This document shows, piece by piece, positions 1 to 8,922 of a DNA stretch of 64,000 nt. Origin of the DNA: Salicibibacter cibi. Lineage in GTDB: Bacteria; Bacillota; Bacilli; Bacillales; Marinococcaceae. The DNA lies in NCBI RefSeq assembly GCF_016495865.1, contig NZ_CP054706.1:434001-498000 (forward strand), given 5' to 3'. The notes beneath the pieces are model-generated. The model did not search any database. It was not told where the DNA came from and saw only the letters and a program-made list of their open reading frames with translations. Within the stretch, counting starts at the first letter, position 1; each line of letters opens with the position of its first letter. The position numbers and the translations under genes are program-made.

Positions 1-2
1 GA

Positions 3-236
3 GCTGACGGTGTAGGACCGTGGAGAGGCGTTGTTGTACCTGAAGATACTCCTGATGAGGTTGCTTCGGTCTTAGAAGAAGCCTTTATGGCAGGAGCGGA
101 AGAACCGGAATTTCAAGAGTTTATGGAAGATAACGGACTCGGAATGACGATTACAGACGGCGAGTCCTTCGGACAAATGATGGGGGAAAGTTATGATTTC
201 TACGGTGAGTTAATCTCTGATTTAGGGCTTGAGTAA
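3..236 (+). CDS. TctC-type solute-binding protein, C-terminal end only (cut by window edge)
   Basis: Open frame from the window edge to TAA at 234-236, encoding about 77 residues of the C-terminal lobe of a Bug/TctC extracytoplasmic binding protein of a tripartite tricarboxylate transporter. The stretch GPWRG near the start, then VPEDTPDEV and the ending FYGELISDLGLE closely match the C-terminus of the complete TctC encoded at 29412-30446. It sits 51 bases before tctB and tctA, the usual C-B-A order of TTT operons, so it supplies the periplasm-side substrate receptor of that transporter. Substrate unknown; organic or sugar acid inferred from the neighbours. Confidence 0.9.
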   Translation, partial: ADGVGPWRGVVVPEDTPDEVASVLEEAFMAGAEEPEFQEFMEDNGLGMTITDGESFGQMMGESYDFYGELISDLGLE

Positions 237-287
237 TGACAATGAGGTTGGACAACCAACCTCACTCTTTTTAAGGAGGGAACAGAT

Positions 288-725
288 GTGAAAAGGGTGG
301 ATTTAATTAGCAGTATCATCGTCATGGCGGTGGCAATCTTTTTTTTATATCAAACATTTGGTTTTCCGGCTACGGGTACAGATTCTGAAACCGGGCCGGA
401 ATTCATCCCGAGAATTTTTTCTACACTGCTTATGATATTGGGAATCATCTTATTTATTAAATCATTTATAACAAAAGAAGAAGCGCCAACAACCAAAGTG
501 AAGATGATTGCCCTAACTATCGGCATTTTATTCGTTTATCTGCTATTGATCAACTTTTTAGGTTATTACAGCAGTACGATCCTATTTGTGTTGGTTCTGT
601 TGTTGATTACAAACATTCGAAAGATCGCTTTCTTAATTACTGTGCCTATAATGGTCGCTTTATTCATATTTGTTTTCTTTGAAAATTTATTAACTGTTCC
701 TATTCCAACAGGGATACTGTTCTAA
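288..725 (+). CDS. TctB-type small membrane subunit of tripartite tricarboxylate transporter
   Basis: 145 residues with four predicted hydrophobic segments (about 7-25, 44-61, 70-90 and 95-140 as a long pair), matching the small four-helix TctB subunit. GTG start at 288 chosen because AAGGAGGG lies at 273-280. It lies between the TctC end and TctA, 22 bases before the latter, so the three are almost certainly one transcript. TctB sequences are poorly conserved, and identification rests on size, topology and position. Substrate cannot be read from this subunit. Confidence 0.88.
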   Translation: MKRVDLISSIIVMAVAIFFLYQTFGFPATGTDSETGPEFIPRIFSTLLMILGIILFIKSFITKEEAPTTKVKMIALTIGILFVYLLLINFLGYYSSTILFVLVLLLITNIRKIAFLITVPIMVALFIFVFFENLLTVPIPTGILF

Positions 726-747
726 AAAGAGAGCGAGGGAGATATTC

Positions 748-2256
748 ATGGACTTATTTATGCAAGGACTGGCGAATGTTCTTGAATGGCAAATGCTCCT
801 CATCCTAATTGTTGGAGCTGCCCTTGGAATTGCGATTGGTTCTTTACCTGGATTGACAGCAACGATGGGGGTTGCACTTCTTGTCCCTGTTACTTATGGA
901 ATGGATCCTGCAGCAGGTATCCTATTACTTGTAAGTTTATATTTTGGAGCGATTTACGGCGGATCGATTACGGCTATTTTACTTAGGACACCGGGAACTC
1001 CTGCTGCAGCGGCTACTGCTTTAGATGGTTATGAGATGACGAAAAGAGGACTAGGTCAGAAAGGGTTATTGGTTGCCGTATATTCGTCTGCAACAGGGGC
1101 TGTTGTAAGCGTTACGATTTTAATTTTCCTTTCGCCTGTTTTGGCTAACTTTGCACTGAATTTCAGTGCACCGGAAACTTTTGCCTTAGCGCTTTTTGGA
1201 TTGTCCATTATCTCAAGTGTTGCCGGGGAATCGATGTTAAAAGGCTTGATTGCCGGAGTTGCAGGTTTATTGGTAGCTACCATCGGATTAGATCCTATGG
1301 ACGGGTTTGCCAGGTTTACTTTTGACAACGTTCAATTGCTTAATGGGGTGGATTTTATCCCTGTAATGATTGGGTTATTTGCAGCGGCTCAAGCATTCAA
1401 AATGATGGAAGACATTTTTTCCAAAGAACAAATCAACCTTACGATTGAGAAAAGTAAGCTAAAATGGAAAGAATTTAAAAGCTTGATTATCACGATGCTC
1501 CGATCATCCGCAATCGGCACTGGTATTGGCATGATTCCCGGTGCAGGTGGAGATATATCGGCGTTTGTCGCTTATAACGAAGCAAAAAGATTTTCCAAAA
1601 AACCCGAAGAATTTGGGAAAGGGGCTATGGAAGGTGTCGCCGCCCCTGAATCAGCAAATACCGGTACTTCAGGCGGATCCATGATTCCTTTATTAACTTT
1701 GGGTATCCCGGGTGACGCGGTTACCGCTGTTATGTTGGGCTCATTGATGGTGGCAGGTTTGCAGCCGGGGCCTTTATTGTTTGTTGAAAATGCAGATGTT
1801 GTATACACGATATTTGTTGGTATGATCGTAGCTACGATTCTTATACTGATTTACGGGTTGATCGGCATTCGTCATTTTGTCAAGATTTTATTAATTCCTA
1901 AACCGATTATGGCGACGTTCATTCTAGTATTATGCGTGGTCGGCTCTTACTCTATCGGAAATAATTTCTTTGATGTATGGGTCATGTTTGTAGCCGGGGT
2001 GATTGGTTACTTTATGATTAGATATGGGTATCCGGCTTCACCGGTGATCTTGGCTCTTATCCTGGGCCCCTTGATGGAATCGAATCTACGACGATCATTA
2101 GTGATGTCCGGAGGGAGTTATGATGTGTTCTTCACTCGACCAATAACGGCTATTTTATTGTCGCTAGCTGTGCTTACATTGTTTTCGCCTTTAATTAGGG
2201 CTTGGTATGTTAAACGAAGAGTTAACGGTGATAATAATAAAGATATGAATGCTTAG
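748..2256 (+). CDS. TctA-type large membrane subunit of tripartite tricarboxylate transporter
   Basis: 502 residues, the usual TctA length, with about 11-12 membrane segments. Family signatures seen: GSLPGLTATMGVALLVPVTY near residue 31, RTPGTPAAAAT near 87, GMIPGAGGD near 262, and EGVAAPESANTGTSGGSMIP near 295. It forms the secondary-transport channel that works with TctB and the TctC receptor, probably cation coupled. RBS GAGCGAGGGAG precedes the ATG. A long inverted repeat follows the stop at 2274-2312 and probably ends the transcript. Confidence 0.93.
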   Translation: MDLFMQGLANVLEWQMLLILIVGAALGIAIGSLPGLTATMGVALLVPVTYGMDPAAGILLLVSLYFGAIYGGSITAILLRTPGTPAAAATALDGYEMTKRGLGQKGLLVAVYSSATGAVVSVTILIFLSPVLANFALNFSAPETFALALFGLSIISSVAGESMLKGLIAGVAGLLVATIGLDPMDGFARFTFDNVQLLNGVDFIPVMIGLFAAAQAFKMMEDIFSKEQINLTIEKSKLKWKEFKSLIITMLRSSAIGTGIGMIPGAGGDISAFVAYNEAKRFSKKPEEFGKGAMEGVAAPESANTGTSGGSMIPLLTLGIPGDAVTAVMLGSLMVAGLQPGPLLFVENADVVYTIFVGMIVATILILIYGLIGIRHFVKILLIPKPIMATFILVLCVVGSYSIGNNFFDVWVMFVAGVIGYFMIRYGYPASPVILALILGPLMESNLRRSLVMSGGSYDVFFTRPITAILLSLAVLTLFSPLIRAWYVKRRVNGDNNKDMNA

Positions 2257-2273
2257 TTAGCAAGCATGAATCG

Positions 2274-2312
2274 TTCATATAGGTCGTTCTAAGCAAGGAC
2301 GACTTATATGAA
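2274..2312 (+). terminator. Hairpin after tctA, probable transcript end
   Basis: 14-base arms (2274-2287 and 2299-2312) pair fully with one G-U, around an 11-base loop. No strong T-run follows, so this may be an mRNA-stabilising hairpin rather than a classical intrinsic terminator. Confidence 0.5.
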
Positions 2313-2373
2313 TTTACATTACTCACGTGTGGGTTATCGTTGTGGTGCCAGCGATGCAAAAAAATGTTTTTTA

Positions 2374-2438
2374 TTTACAATGTATGCGGTTTCATATATA
2401 ATAAAAACTATATAAGAACATAATTTTATATTATAAAA
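2374..2438 (+). promoter_or_regulatory. sigA-type promoter plus AT-palindrome operator for TRAP operon A
   Basis: TTTACA (2374-2379), 17 bases, then TATAAT (2397-2402). About 21 bases downstream lies TTTTATATTATAAAA (2424-2438), a near-perfect palindrome that recurs at other promoters in the window. Its location downstream of the -10 is that of a repressor operator. The binding protein is not shown by the sequence; one of the IclR regulators is a reasonable guess. Confidence 0.65.
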
Positions 2439-2466
2439 CATATAAAGAGAGAAGGGGGATTGGTCT

Positions 2467-2991
2467 TTGAGAATTTTACGCTGGTTGGACAAACATCTGG
2501 AAGAATACATCGTGGTTTTTCTAAGTGCACTTGCGACAGTGGTTGTGTCTTACAACGTCTTTATGAGATTTGTGATGAATAGTTCTTCAAGTTGGGCGGA
2601 GGAATTAGCAAGATTTTCTTTTGTGTGGTTAGTTTTGATAGGAATTAGTTACGGGATAAAAAGACAACGCCATATTTCTGTGGACGCCGTTCTCATGTTA
2701 TTTAAAGCAAGAGGAAAAATCATTATTAACATTATTGCGAACTTTCTTTTCCTTATTTTTGCTGTTACAATGGTCTATTTTGGTTTCGAGATTACCTCTA
2801 CGACTTTTGATCGAGGACAGATTACCCCGGGATTACAAATTCCGATGGGAGCAGTTTATTTGGCAGCTCCTGTAGGCATGTTTTTAGCGTCTGTTCGACT
2901 TATTCAACATATTTGGAAGCAGATTACCCGGTTGAAAACCGGTGATTTTGAGGATGTCGAAGAAGAATTTGAGGAACAGATGAAACAATAG
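2467..2991 (+). CDS. TRAP transporter small permease (DctQ type), operon A
   Basis: 174 residues with four membrane helices (about 12-33, 48-66, 88-110, 130-150) and the DctQ landmark WAEELARFSFVWLVLIG around residues 45-62. TTG start at 2467 chosen because GAGAGAAGGGGG lies just upstream and no ATG fits. It pairs with the DctM permease 11 bases downstream and the DctP receptor at 4369. DctQ is the accessory membrane subunit of Na+-driven TRAP uptake. The very acidic tail (EDVEEEFEEQ) fits an alkaliphile or halophile. Confidence 0.93.
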   Translation: MRILRWLDKHLEEYIVVFLSALATVVVSYNVFMRFVMNSSSSWAEELARFSFVWLVLIGISYGIKRQRHISVDAVLMLFKARGKIIINIIANFLFLIFAVTMVYFGFEITSTTFDRGQITPGLQIPMGAVYLAAPVGMFLASVRLIQHIWKQITRLKTGDFEDVEEEFEEQMKQ

Positions 2992-3002
2992 GAGGTGTAC
3001 TC

Positions 3003-4283
3003 ATGACTGCAATCATCTTATTTGTCTCTTTTTTCATTTTTTTAGCACTAAGCGTTCCTATAGGAATTTCGTTAGGATTAGCTACGATGGTTACGTTATT
3101 ATATTCGGAAACTATGTCATTAAATTTCATTGCACAAAGTTTGGTAACAGAAACGGATAATTTCCCATTAATGGCCGTGCCTTTCTTCATACTTGCTGGT
3201 GAACTGATGGGTAAAGGCGGTATAACTAACCGTTTGTTTAATTTGGCCAATGTGATGGTCGGGGGCTTTACGGGTGGTTTTGCCATGGCTGCCATCGTTA
3301 CATGTATGTTCTTTGCGGCGATTTCAGGTTCTGGACCAGCCACTGTCGCAGCGATTGGTGCGATTATGATTCCGGCAATGGTAGATATGGGCTATGACAA
3401 AAAGTTTGCTACTGCTACTGTAGCTGCGGCAGGTACCATCGGCGTCATAATTCCGCCGAGCATTCCCATGATCGTCTATGGTACTTCATCACTGACGTCA
3501 ATAGGGGATATGTTTATAGCAGGTATTATCCCGGGGCTTTTTATCGGGGGCATACTAATGCTATGGGCATATATTTACTCCAAGAAGAAGGGGTATAAGG
3601 GTCGAGAAGAAAAGACTACTTTTCAAGACTTTTTAAAAGCACTGTGGAATGCCAAGTGGGCTTTAGTAATCCCTTTTATTATTTTGGGCGGGATTTATGG
3701 AGGTATCTTCACGCCAACAGAAGCTGCCGTTGTGGCGGTGGTTGTTGCTTTAATTGTAGGGCTTCTACTGCATCGGGAATTGAAAATCAAAAATTTATTT
3801 GGTGTTTTTCGTGATGCTGCGCTAACTACAGCAACGATTTTAATTATTGTGGGAGTAGCTGCAGCTTTTGGACGCTTGCTAACGATAGAGCAAATACCTG
3901 TTCAGGTGGCAGTACTCATCACAGACTTATCGACAAATCCAATCGTTATTATCTTATTGATCACTGTGCTATTACTTATTGTGGGAGCGTTTATGGAAAC
4001 GGTTGCTGCGATCTTAATTATGACACCTATCCTAATGCCCATCGTTACGGAGCTTGGTATGGACCCAGTGCACTTTGGTATAGTGATGGTTGTTAATTTG
4101 GCGATTGGATTTATCACACCTCCAGTGGGTGTCAACTTATTTGTTGGTTCAGGCATTTCGGGTATTCCGTTATTAACTTTGGCCAAAGCAATTTTACCGT
4201 ATTTAATCGCCTTGATTATTAGTTTATTAATTATCACTTTTGTTCCACAGTTATCATTATTTCTAGTCTCTTTGATGGATTAA
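3003..4283 (+). CDS. TRAP transporter large permease (DctM type), operon A
   Basis: 426 residues, normal for DctM, with about 12 helices. Family landmarks: FPLMAVPFFILAGELM near 57, ISGSGPATVAAIGAIMIPAM near 103, GVIIPPSIPMIVYG near 146, FTPTEAAVVAVV near 236, and GFITPPVGVNLFV near 365. It carries the Na+/substrate translocation path. Start ATG with GGAGGTG upstream. Encoded between DctQ and DctP in one operon. Confidence 0.95.
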   Translation: MTAIILFVSFFIFLALSVPIGISLGLATMVTLLYSETMSLNFIAQSLVTETDNFPLMAVPFFILAGELMGKGGITNRLFNLANVMVGGFTGGFAMAAIVTCMFFAAISGSGPATVAAIGAIMIPAMVDMGYDKKFATATVAAAGTIGVIIPPSIPMIVYGTSSLTSIGDMFIAGIIPGLFIGGILMLWAYIYSKKKGYKGREEKTTFQDFLKALWNAKWALVIPFIILGGIYGGIFTPTEAAVVAVVVALIVGLLLHRELKIKNLFGVFRDAALTTATILIIVGVAAAFGRLLTIEQIPVQVAVLITDLSTNPIVIILLITVLLLIVGAFMETVAAILIMTPILMPIVTELGMDPVHFGIVMVVNLAIGFITPPVGVNLFVGSGISGIPLLTLAKAILPYLIALIISLLIITFVPQLSLFLVSLMD

Positions 4284-4313
4284 TTATTGGAGACTAAGGG
4301 GGTGATAAAAAAG

Positions 4314-4355
4314 ATGTCTTGTCCGTTCAGTGCTTGGTTGTACGACTATTTATAG
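4314..4355 (+). CDS. Possible 13-codon leader ORF between dctM and dctP
   Basis: A strong Shine-Dalgarno (AAGGGGGTGA at 4296-4305) stands 8 bases before ATG 4314, which opens a 13-codon frame (MSCPFSAWLYDYL). Its TAG overlaps the next Shine-Dalgarno, TAGGGGGA, that serves dctP. The arrangement would couple translation of dctP to the short frame. No homology is recognised, and it may only be a ribosome loading site. Confidence 0.25.
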   Translation: MSCPFSAWLYDYL

Positions 4356-4368
4356 GGGGAATTACATT

Positions 4369-5463
4369 ATGAAAAAAAGGTTTAGAGCGTTTGGGTTATT
4401 TTTGACGTTGGCATTGTTGTTGGTGTTAGCAGTTGCTTGTGGGGGCGAAGAAATAGACGTAAGCGAGGATGAAGTCGATAGTGGGGATGCAGAAGGTGAA
4501 GATGAGGAAGATGCTGAAGAAATTGAAAGTGATAACCCCGATGCACAAACCCTTCGTGTTAGCTTAGGATTAAACGATCAACATCCTTTGTATGAATCTG
4601 CTGTGCACTTTGGAGAGCTTTTAACAGAAAAAACGGATGATTTCAATGTAGAAGTTTACCATTCCGAGCAAATAGCAGGTGACGTTGTAGCTACAGAAAT
4701 GTTACAAAATGGGGATTTGGAAATCACAATACCATCGACTTCTCCGCTTATTACCTTTTTGCCCGAATATGGAGTATTTGATTTGCCATTTGTAATTCCC
4801 GATCATGAGGTTGCCGATGAAGTATTGGATGGGCCTTTTGGAGATCAGATGCTCGATATGTTGGAAGATCAAGATTTAGTCGGTTTGGCGTGGTGGGAAA
4901 ATGGTTTTAGAAACTTAACAAACGATGTACAGCCGGTCGAAAGCATGGATGATCTTGAGGGATTAACACTTCGTACGATGGAAACAGATATTCATTTGGA
5001 TGTTTGGGAAACATTGGGTGCTAACCCAACCCCCATGTCTATGGGAGAAGTGTTCACAGGTTTACAACAAGGTACAATAGACGGTCAGGAGAACCCGTAT
5101 CCTACAATTGATCTTGAAGGTTTTGACGAGGTAAACGATTATCTATCCGGAACGAACCATGTTTACACACCGTTTGTCTTTCTATTCAGTAAACCAATTT
5201 GGGATGATTTGGATGAAGAGCAACAGGATGCAATTGCGGAATCCGCATACGAAGCGAGGGAATTTAATCGGGAACGGACACGTGAAGTGGAAGAAAGCAG
5301 TTTGGAAGATCTGCAAGAGCGTATGGAATTTTCAGAGATCACAGATGAAGAATTTGAAAGATTCCAGGAAGCTGTTGAACCTGTAATTGAAGATCATTCA
5401 GAAGCGATTGGCGAAGATATCGTTAACGATTTTATGGAGGAAGTAGAGGAAGCCTCAGATTGA
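4369..5463 (+). CDS. TRAP transporter solute-binding lipoprotein (DctP type), operon A
   Basis: 364 residues from ATG 4369; this start is preferred over the upstream GTG 4330 because TAGGGGGA precedes it and it gives a clean lipoprotein signal (hydrophobic core to about residue 23, then lipobox LAVAC). A very acidic linker (residues 27-55) follows, then the TRAP receptor fold with GLTLRTMETDIHLD and GLQQGTIDGQENPYPTI, the latter a typical DctP segment. It captures a carboxylate outside the cell for the QM permease at 2467-4283. A close paralog without its own permease lies at 30582-31667. Substrate probably a sugar acid, from the genes that follow. Confidence 0.93.
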   Translation: MKKRFRAFGLFLTLALLLVLAVACGGEEIDVSEDEVDSGDAEGEDEEDAEEIESDNPDAQTLRVSLGLNDQHPLYESAVHFGELLTEKTDDFNVEVYHSEQIAGDVVATEMLQNGDLEITIPSTSPLITFLPEYGVFDLPFVIPDHEVADEVLDGPFGDQMLDMLEDQDLVGLAWWENGFRNLTNDVQPVESMDDLEGLTLRTMETDIHLDVWETLGANPTPMSMGEVFTGLQQGTIDGQENPYPTIDLEGFDEVNDYLSGTNHVYTPFVFLFSKPIWDDLDEEQQDAIAESAYEAREFNRERTREVEESSLEDLQERMEFSEITDEEFERFQEAVEPVIEDHSEAIGEDIVNDFMEEVEEASD

Positions 5464-5501
5464 TATTTTTGGTAGAGGGTTGAAAGTGTTTTGAGAAGTG
5501 A

Positions 5502-5523
5502 AGCTAGAGAATGTTCTCTAGCT
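5502..5523 (+). terminator. Perfect 10-bp inverted repeat after dctP
   Basis: AGCTAGAGAA and TTCTCTAGCT are separated by two bases, followed by a pyrimidine-rich CTTTCTCTT. It may end or attenuate the TRAP A transcript before the dehydratase gene at 5577. An operator role is also possible. Confidence 0.5.
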
Positions 5524-5576
5524 CTTTCTCTTAAGCGTTAAAAGGATATTTTCATTAAAAGGGGAGGTTTTAAGTT

Positions 5577-6827
5577 ATGAGGATAAAGGATGTACAAACG
5601 GCTGTGGTAGAAGCAAACTATGATTGGACGATTATCAAGGTAATCACAGATGATGATACGGTTGGATATGGGGAGGCTTTTTTCGCTCCGGGCTTAACCT
5701 CAGTAGTGTCGGAATTAAAAGTAGTTCTAATTGGAGAGGATCCGCGAAATATCGATTATTTGTTTCGACGTATGCGTACAGCGACTGTTGCCGGTGGTCT
5801 AACCGGAATGACACTGCATGCGATTACGGGAATTGAAACCGCTTTGTTTGATATCGTCGGCAAAAAACTGAATGTGCCCGTTTATCAACTGCTGGGTGGT
5901 AAATATCGGGAAAAGATTCGAATCTATGCTGATTGCCATGCCGGTGATTCTTTGGAGAGTATCTCTCCCGTGTTGTTAACGCGTACGCCACACTGGGATA
6001 AAAACGCTAGCGTAGAGGAAGAACAGGAATTAAGTATGAAGTATCACGGCGGCAAGCGTTCAGAAGCGGGAATGATCAATCCGGAAGATTATGCAGAGCA
6101 GGCGAAAAAAATGGTTGAGAAAGGATTTACTGCCCTGAAATTCGATGTCGATGTTCCGACACCCTATTCCATGGATGATTATAATCGTTCGTTAACGAGA
6201 AAAGAAATTGATTTCATGGTCAGTTTAGTAGCAGCTGTCCGTAATGCGGTAGGCGATGGGATCGATATCGCCATCGATTGTCACTGGAATTATAATGTTA
6301 ATGATGTTATTAAGTTGGCACGAGCCTGTGAACCTTATGATTTATTATGGTTAGAGGATCCAACGCCTCCTGAAAATATCGATGCTTTACGTTGGGTCAC
6401 TCATGAAACACAGGTACCGATTGCATCTGGTGAAAATCATTATTTGCGCCATCAATTTGCTGAGATATTGCATAAGCAAGCCGTGAACATCGTTTCCCCT
6501 GATTTTCAAAAGGTTGGAGGTTTAATGGAAGCCCGTAGAATTGCTGATTTGGCAGATATGCATAACGTGGTTTTGGCACCGCACAATATCAGCAGCCCTA
6601 TCGGGACGATGGCTGTGGCCCACGTATGTGCCGCGATTCCAAACTTTCTGGTATTGGAATGGCATGCAGCGAGCGTTCCATTTTGGGATGATCTTGCCAA
6701 GGATCACCCTAAACCCCTCATACAGAACGGGCATTTGACGATCCCTGACAAACCTGGCCTCGGAGTCGATCTTGATGAAGATGTGGCTTACCAATATCGA
6801 AAATATGGTGAATCCTTTTTTAAATAA
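5577..6827 (+). CDS. Enolase-superfamily sugar-acid dehydratase (gluconate/galactonate dehydratase-like)
   Basis: 416 residues of the mandelate racemase/muconate lactonizing fold: N-terminal capping domain (about 1-125), then a barrel. Predicted Mg2+ ligands are D234 (IDCHW), E260 (LEDP) and E286 (SGEN); H336 in APHNISSPIGT is the likely catalytic base. The PHNISSPIGT segment resembles the gluconate/galactonate dehydratase type. Such enzymes remove water from an aldonate to give a 2-keto-3-deoxy acid, which the aldolase at 7980 could cleave. RBS AAGGGGAGG precedes the ATG. Exact substrate uncertain; distinct from the DgoD at 15966. Confidence 0.82.
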   Translation: MRIKDVQTAVVEANYDWTIIKVITDDDTVGYGEAFFAPGLTSVVSELKVVLIGEDPRNIDYLFRRMRTATVAGGLTGMTLHAITGIETALFDIVGKKLNVPVYQLLGGKYREKIRIYADCHAGDSLESISPVLLTRTPHWDKNASVEEEQELSMKYHGGKRSEAGMINPEDYAEQAKKMVEKGFTALKFDVDVPTPYSMDDYNRSLTRKEIDFMVSLVAAVRNAVGDGIDIAIDCHWNYNVNDVIKLARACEPYDLLWLEDPTPPENIDALRWVTHETQVPIASGENHYLRHQFAEILHKQAVNIVSPDFQKVGGLMEARRIADLADMHNVVLAPHNISSPIGTMAVAHVCAAIPNFLVLEWHAASVPFWDDLAKDHPKPLIQNGHLTIPDKPGLGVDLDEDVAYQYRKYGESFFK

Positions 6828-6869
6828 ATTTATATAAGGCATCATAAAAAAACATTTAATTGTTGAAAT

Positions 6870-6934
6870 TAAAAGCGCTTTCCTTTAAAGTGTATAGTAC
6901 ATCATATAATAAAACGAAGTTTTATAATATAAAA
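6870..6934 (+). promoter_or_regulatory. cre box, -10-like element and AT-palindrome operator before 6955
   Basis: 6872-6881 is a perfect AAAGCGCTTT palindrome inside a cre-like site (6870-6883), the binding motif of CcpA. TATAAT lies at 6905-6910; no good -35 is seen, and the cre falls where it would be. TTTTATAATATAAAA (6920-6934) is the exact reverse complement of the operator at 2424-2438. The layout suggests double repression: catabolite control plus a pathway-specific repressor. Confidence 0.65.
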
Positions 6935-6954
6935 TTTTGGAGGTAAACACTTTT

Positions 6955-7959
6955 ATGGCGAAGTGGAAGGTAGTGATCAGTGATTATGAATTTTCTTCAT
7001 TACAGCCTGAGGAAGAGGTATTTTCCCATGGGGACATAGAATTTATTAAAAAACAGTGTCGAACTGAAGATGAGGTTATCTCCGCCTGTCAAGATGCAGA
7101 TGGCATTATAACTCAATATGCGCCATTCCCCAAAAAAGTTCTCGATGCATTGCCAAAATGCAAAGTGATCTCCCGATATGGTGTAGGGGTCAATACGATT
7201 GACGTGGAGATAGCATCTAAACATGGGATTGTCGTTAGCAATGTGACCGATTACTGTATGGATGAGGTTTCAGATCATGCGTTCGCGTTAATCCTTGCGG
7301 CGGCTAGAAAAATTGCATTTCTCGATCATACAGTGAAAAAACGGGTTTGGAATTTTAATGAAGGTCGGCCCATTTATCGGTTACGGGGTCAAACATTAGG
7401 GTTATTAGGTTTTGGTAAAATTCCGCAAACACTCACTTTAAAAGCCCAGGCGTTCGGCTTAAATATTATTGCCTATGACCCGTACGCTGATGATCAGGTC
7501 GCTCGTGATCATAATGTTGAACTCGTAGATCTTTCGGAACTTTGCCGAAGTTCGGACTTCATCTCGGTTCACGCACCCTTAACGGAAAGCACGCGCGGAA
7601 TGATTAGCACAGAACAATTTGAGCAAATGAAAACAGAAGCATTCATTATTAATACAGCTCGTGGGCCAGTCATTGATGAAAAGGCATTAGCTGTTGCTTT
7701 AGAAGAATATCAAATTGCCGGTGTTGCTCTGGATGTTGTTGAAGAAGAACCGATACCTCTTCAAAGTCCGTTACTGGATATGAATCAGGTCACCCTTACT
7801 CCTCATATTGCCTGGTACTCTGAGGAGTCACAAGCTGAATTGAAAAGAAAAACGGCTGAAAATGTTTTACATGTGTTGAACGGCAGGAAGCCTGATTATT
7901 TCTTTAATCAACATTTAATAGAATCACCCCGAATGAAACTTTCGGAAAACCATGTATAA
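6955..7959 (+). CDS. D-2-hydroxyacid dehydrogenase (phosphoglycerate dehydrogenase/CtBP-like)
   Basis: 334 residues. ATG 6955 is chosen; an in-frame TTG at 6937 overlaps the GGAGG ribosome site. The split substrate-binding domain surrounds a NAD-binding domain with LGLLGFGKIPQTL (third glycine replaced by proline), then NTARGPVIDEKAL (substrate arginine), EEEP (acid) and TPHIAWYSEES (catalytic histidine). The family oxidises D-2-hydroxyacids or reduces 2-keto acids with NAD(P). It is the first gene after the cre/operator region, with the aldolase gene 20 bases downstream. It may reduce a keto acid produced in the pathway; substrate unknown. Confidence 0.85.
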   Translation: MAKWKVVISDYEFSSLQPEEEVFSHGDIEFIKKQCRTEDEVISACQDADGIITQYAPFPKKVLDALPKCKVISRYGVGVNTIDVEIASKHGIVVSNVTDYCMDEVSDHAFALILAAARKIAFLDHTVKKRVWNFNEGRPIYRLRGQTLGLLGFGKIPQTLTLKAQAFGLNIIAYDPYADDQVARDHNVELVDLSELCRSSDFISVHAPLTESTRGMISTEQFEQMKTEAFIINTARGPVIDEKALAVALEEYQIAGVALDVVEEEPIPLQSPLLDMNQVTLTPHIAWYSEESQAELKRKTAENVLHVLNGRKPDYFFNQHLIESPRMKLSENHV

Positions 7960-7979
7960 AATGGTAAAGGAGTGGAGTT

Positions 7980-8897
7980 ATGACTAATCCTAACTGGGAA
8001 GGAATAATTCCTCCTGTCGTGACTTTGCTAAAACAAGACGGTAGTCTGGATGTTCCCGGTATGCAAGCACACATAGACGAACTCATTGCAGCTGGCGTAA
8101 ACGGATTGTTCTTTATGGGCACCGGCGGGGAATTTGGATATATGTCTCTGCGTTTACGTAAACAAACGGCATTTGAAGCTGTGGCTGCTGTTAAAGGCAG
8201 AGTGCCGGTGCTTATAGGCACTGGGACAGCTTCTTATGAGGAAACTAGGGAACTGTCCCGACATGCTGAGGATATAGGAGCCGATGGTATTGTTGTTATA
8301 CCTCCTTATTTTTGGCAAGTGAATGACGCCAACTTAATTTTATATTATAAACAGTTGGCAAATGATACTAATTTGCCTATGCTTCTATACAATTTTCCGG
8401 GGGCAGTAGGATACGACTTAAATCCAAATCTGGTCACAAAACTTGCGCTAGAAGTTCCGTCGATCCTCGGTATCAAGGAAACCGTGGATGAAGCGGGACA
8501 CATCCGGGAAATGATTCTCAAGACTAAAGAGGTAAGGTCTGACTTTAAAGTTTTTTCCGGTTACGATGACCACTTGTTGAATACATTGATGTTAGGCGGG
8601 GATGGTGCAATATCGATGGGTGTTAATATTGCGCCGCATTTGCAAATCGGCATATATAAAGCTTTTCTGGAACAAGACTTTGAATCAATGATGAATTTGC
8701 ATCGAAAGCTTGCCTATCTTCCTTTACTCTATAAATGGGATGCACCTCCGATAAATGTTGTAAAAGAAGCAATGAGAATGGTTGGAAAAAATGTCGAACC
8801 GTATGTATTTTCACCGGGAAATCTCGTGGATACGGAACGCTGTCAACCTTTGAGGGAGATTTTGCAAAAAGCCGGTTTGTCTAATTTTGATTCGTAG
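7980..8897 (+). CDS. DapA-family aldolase/dehydratase (2-keto-3-deoxy sugar acid aldolase candidate)
   Basis: 305 residues with the TIM-barrel signatures of the dihydrodipicolinate synthase/N-acetylneuraminate lyase family: GTGGEFGYMS near 47-55, Tyr137 in LLYNFPGAVG, and Schiff-base Lys166 in LGIKETVDEAGH. The family cleaves or forms pyruvate-containing keto acids. Lysine biosynthesis is unlikely because it lies in a sugar-acid operon between a hydroxyacid dehydrogenase and a LarA-like gene. A 2-keto-3-deoxy-aldonate aldolase, or the related dehydratase/decarboxylase role, fits the context. RBS AAAGGAGTGGAG. Confidence 0.83.
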   Translation: MTNPNWEGIIPPVVTLLKQDGSLDVPGMQAHIDELIAAGVNGLFFMGTGGEFGYMSLRLRKQTAFEAVAAVKGRVPVLIGTGTASYEETRELSRHAEDIGADGIVVIPPYFWQVNDANLILYYKQLANDTNLPMLLYNFPGAVGYDLNPNLVTKLALEVPSILGIKETVDEAGHIREMILKTKEVRSDFKVFSGYDDHLLNTLMLGGDGAISMGVNIAPHLQIGIYKAFLEQDFESMMNLHRKLAYLPLLYKWDAPPINVVKEAMRMVGKNVEPYVFSPGNLVDTERCQPLREILQKAGLSNFDS

Positions 8898-8922
8898 GAA
8901 CCTTAAGTACGAGGAGGGTTAA

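Noticed and set aside
6397..6845. Overlapping frames of 60-107 codons opposite the dehydratase gene
   Set aside because: Shadows of the real gene at 5577-6827; no start signals and no family motifs.
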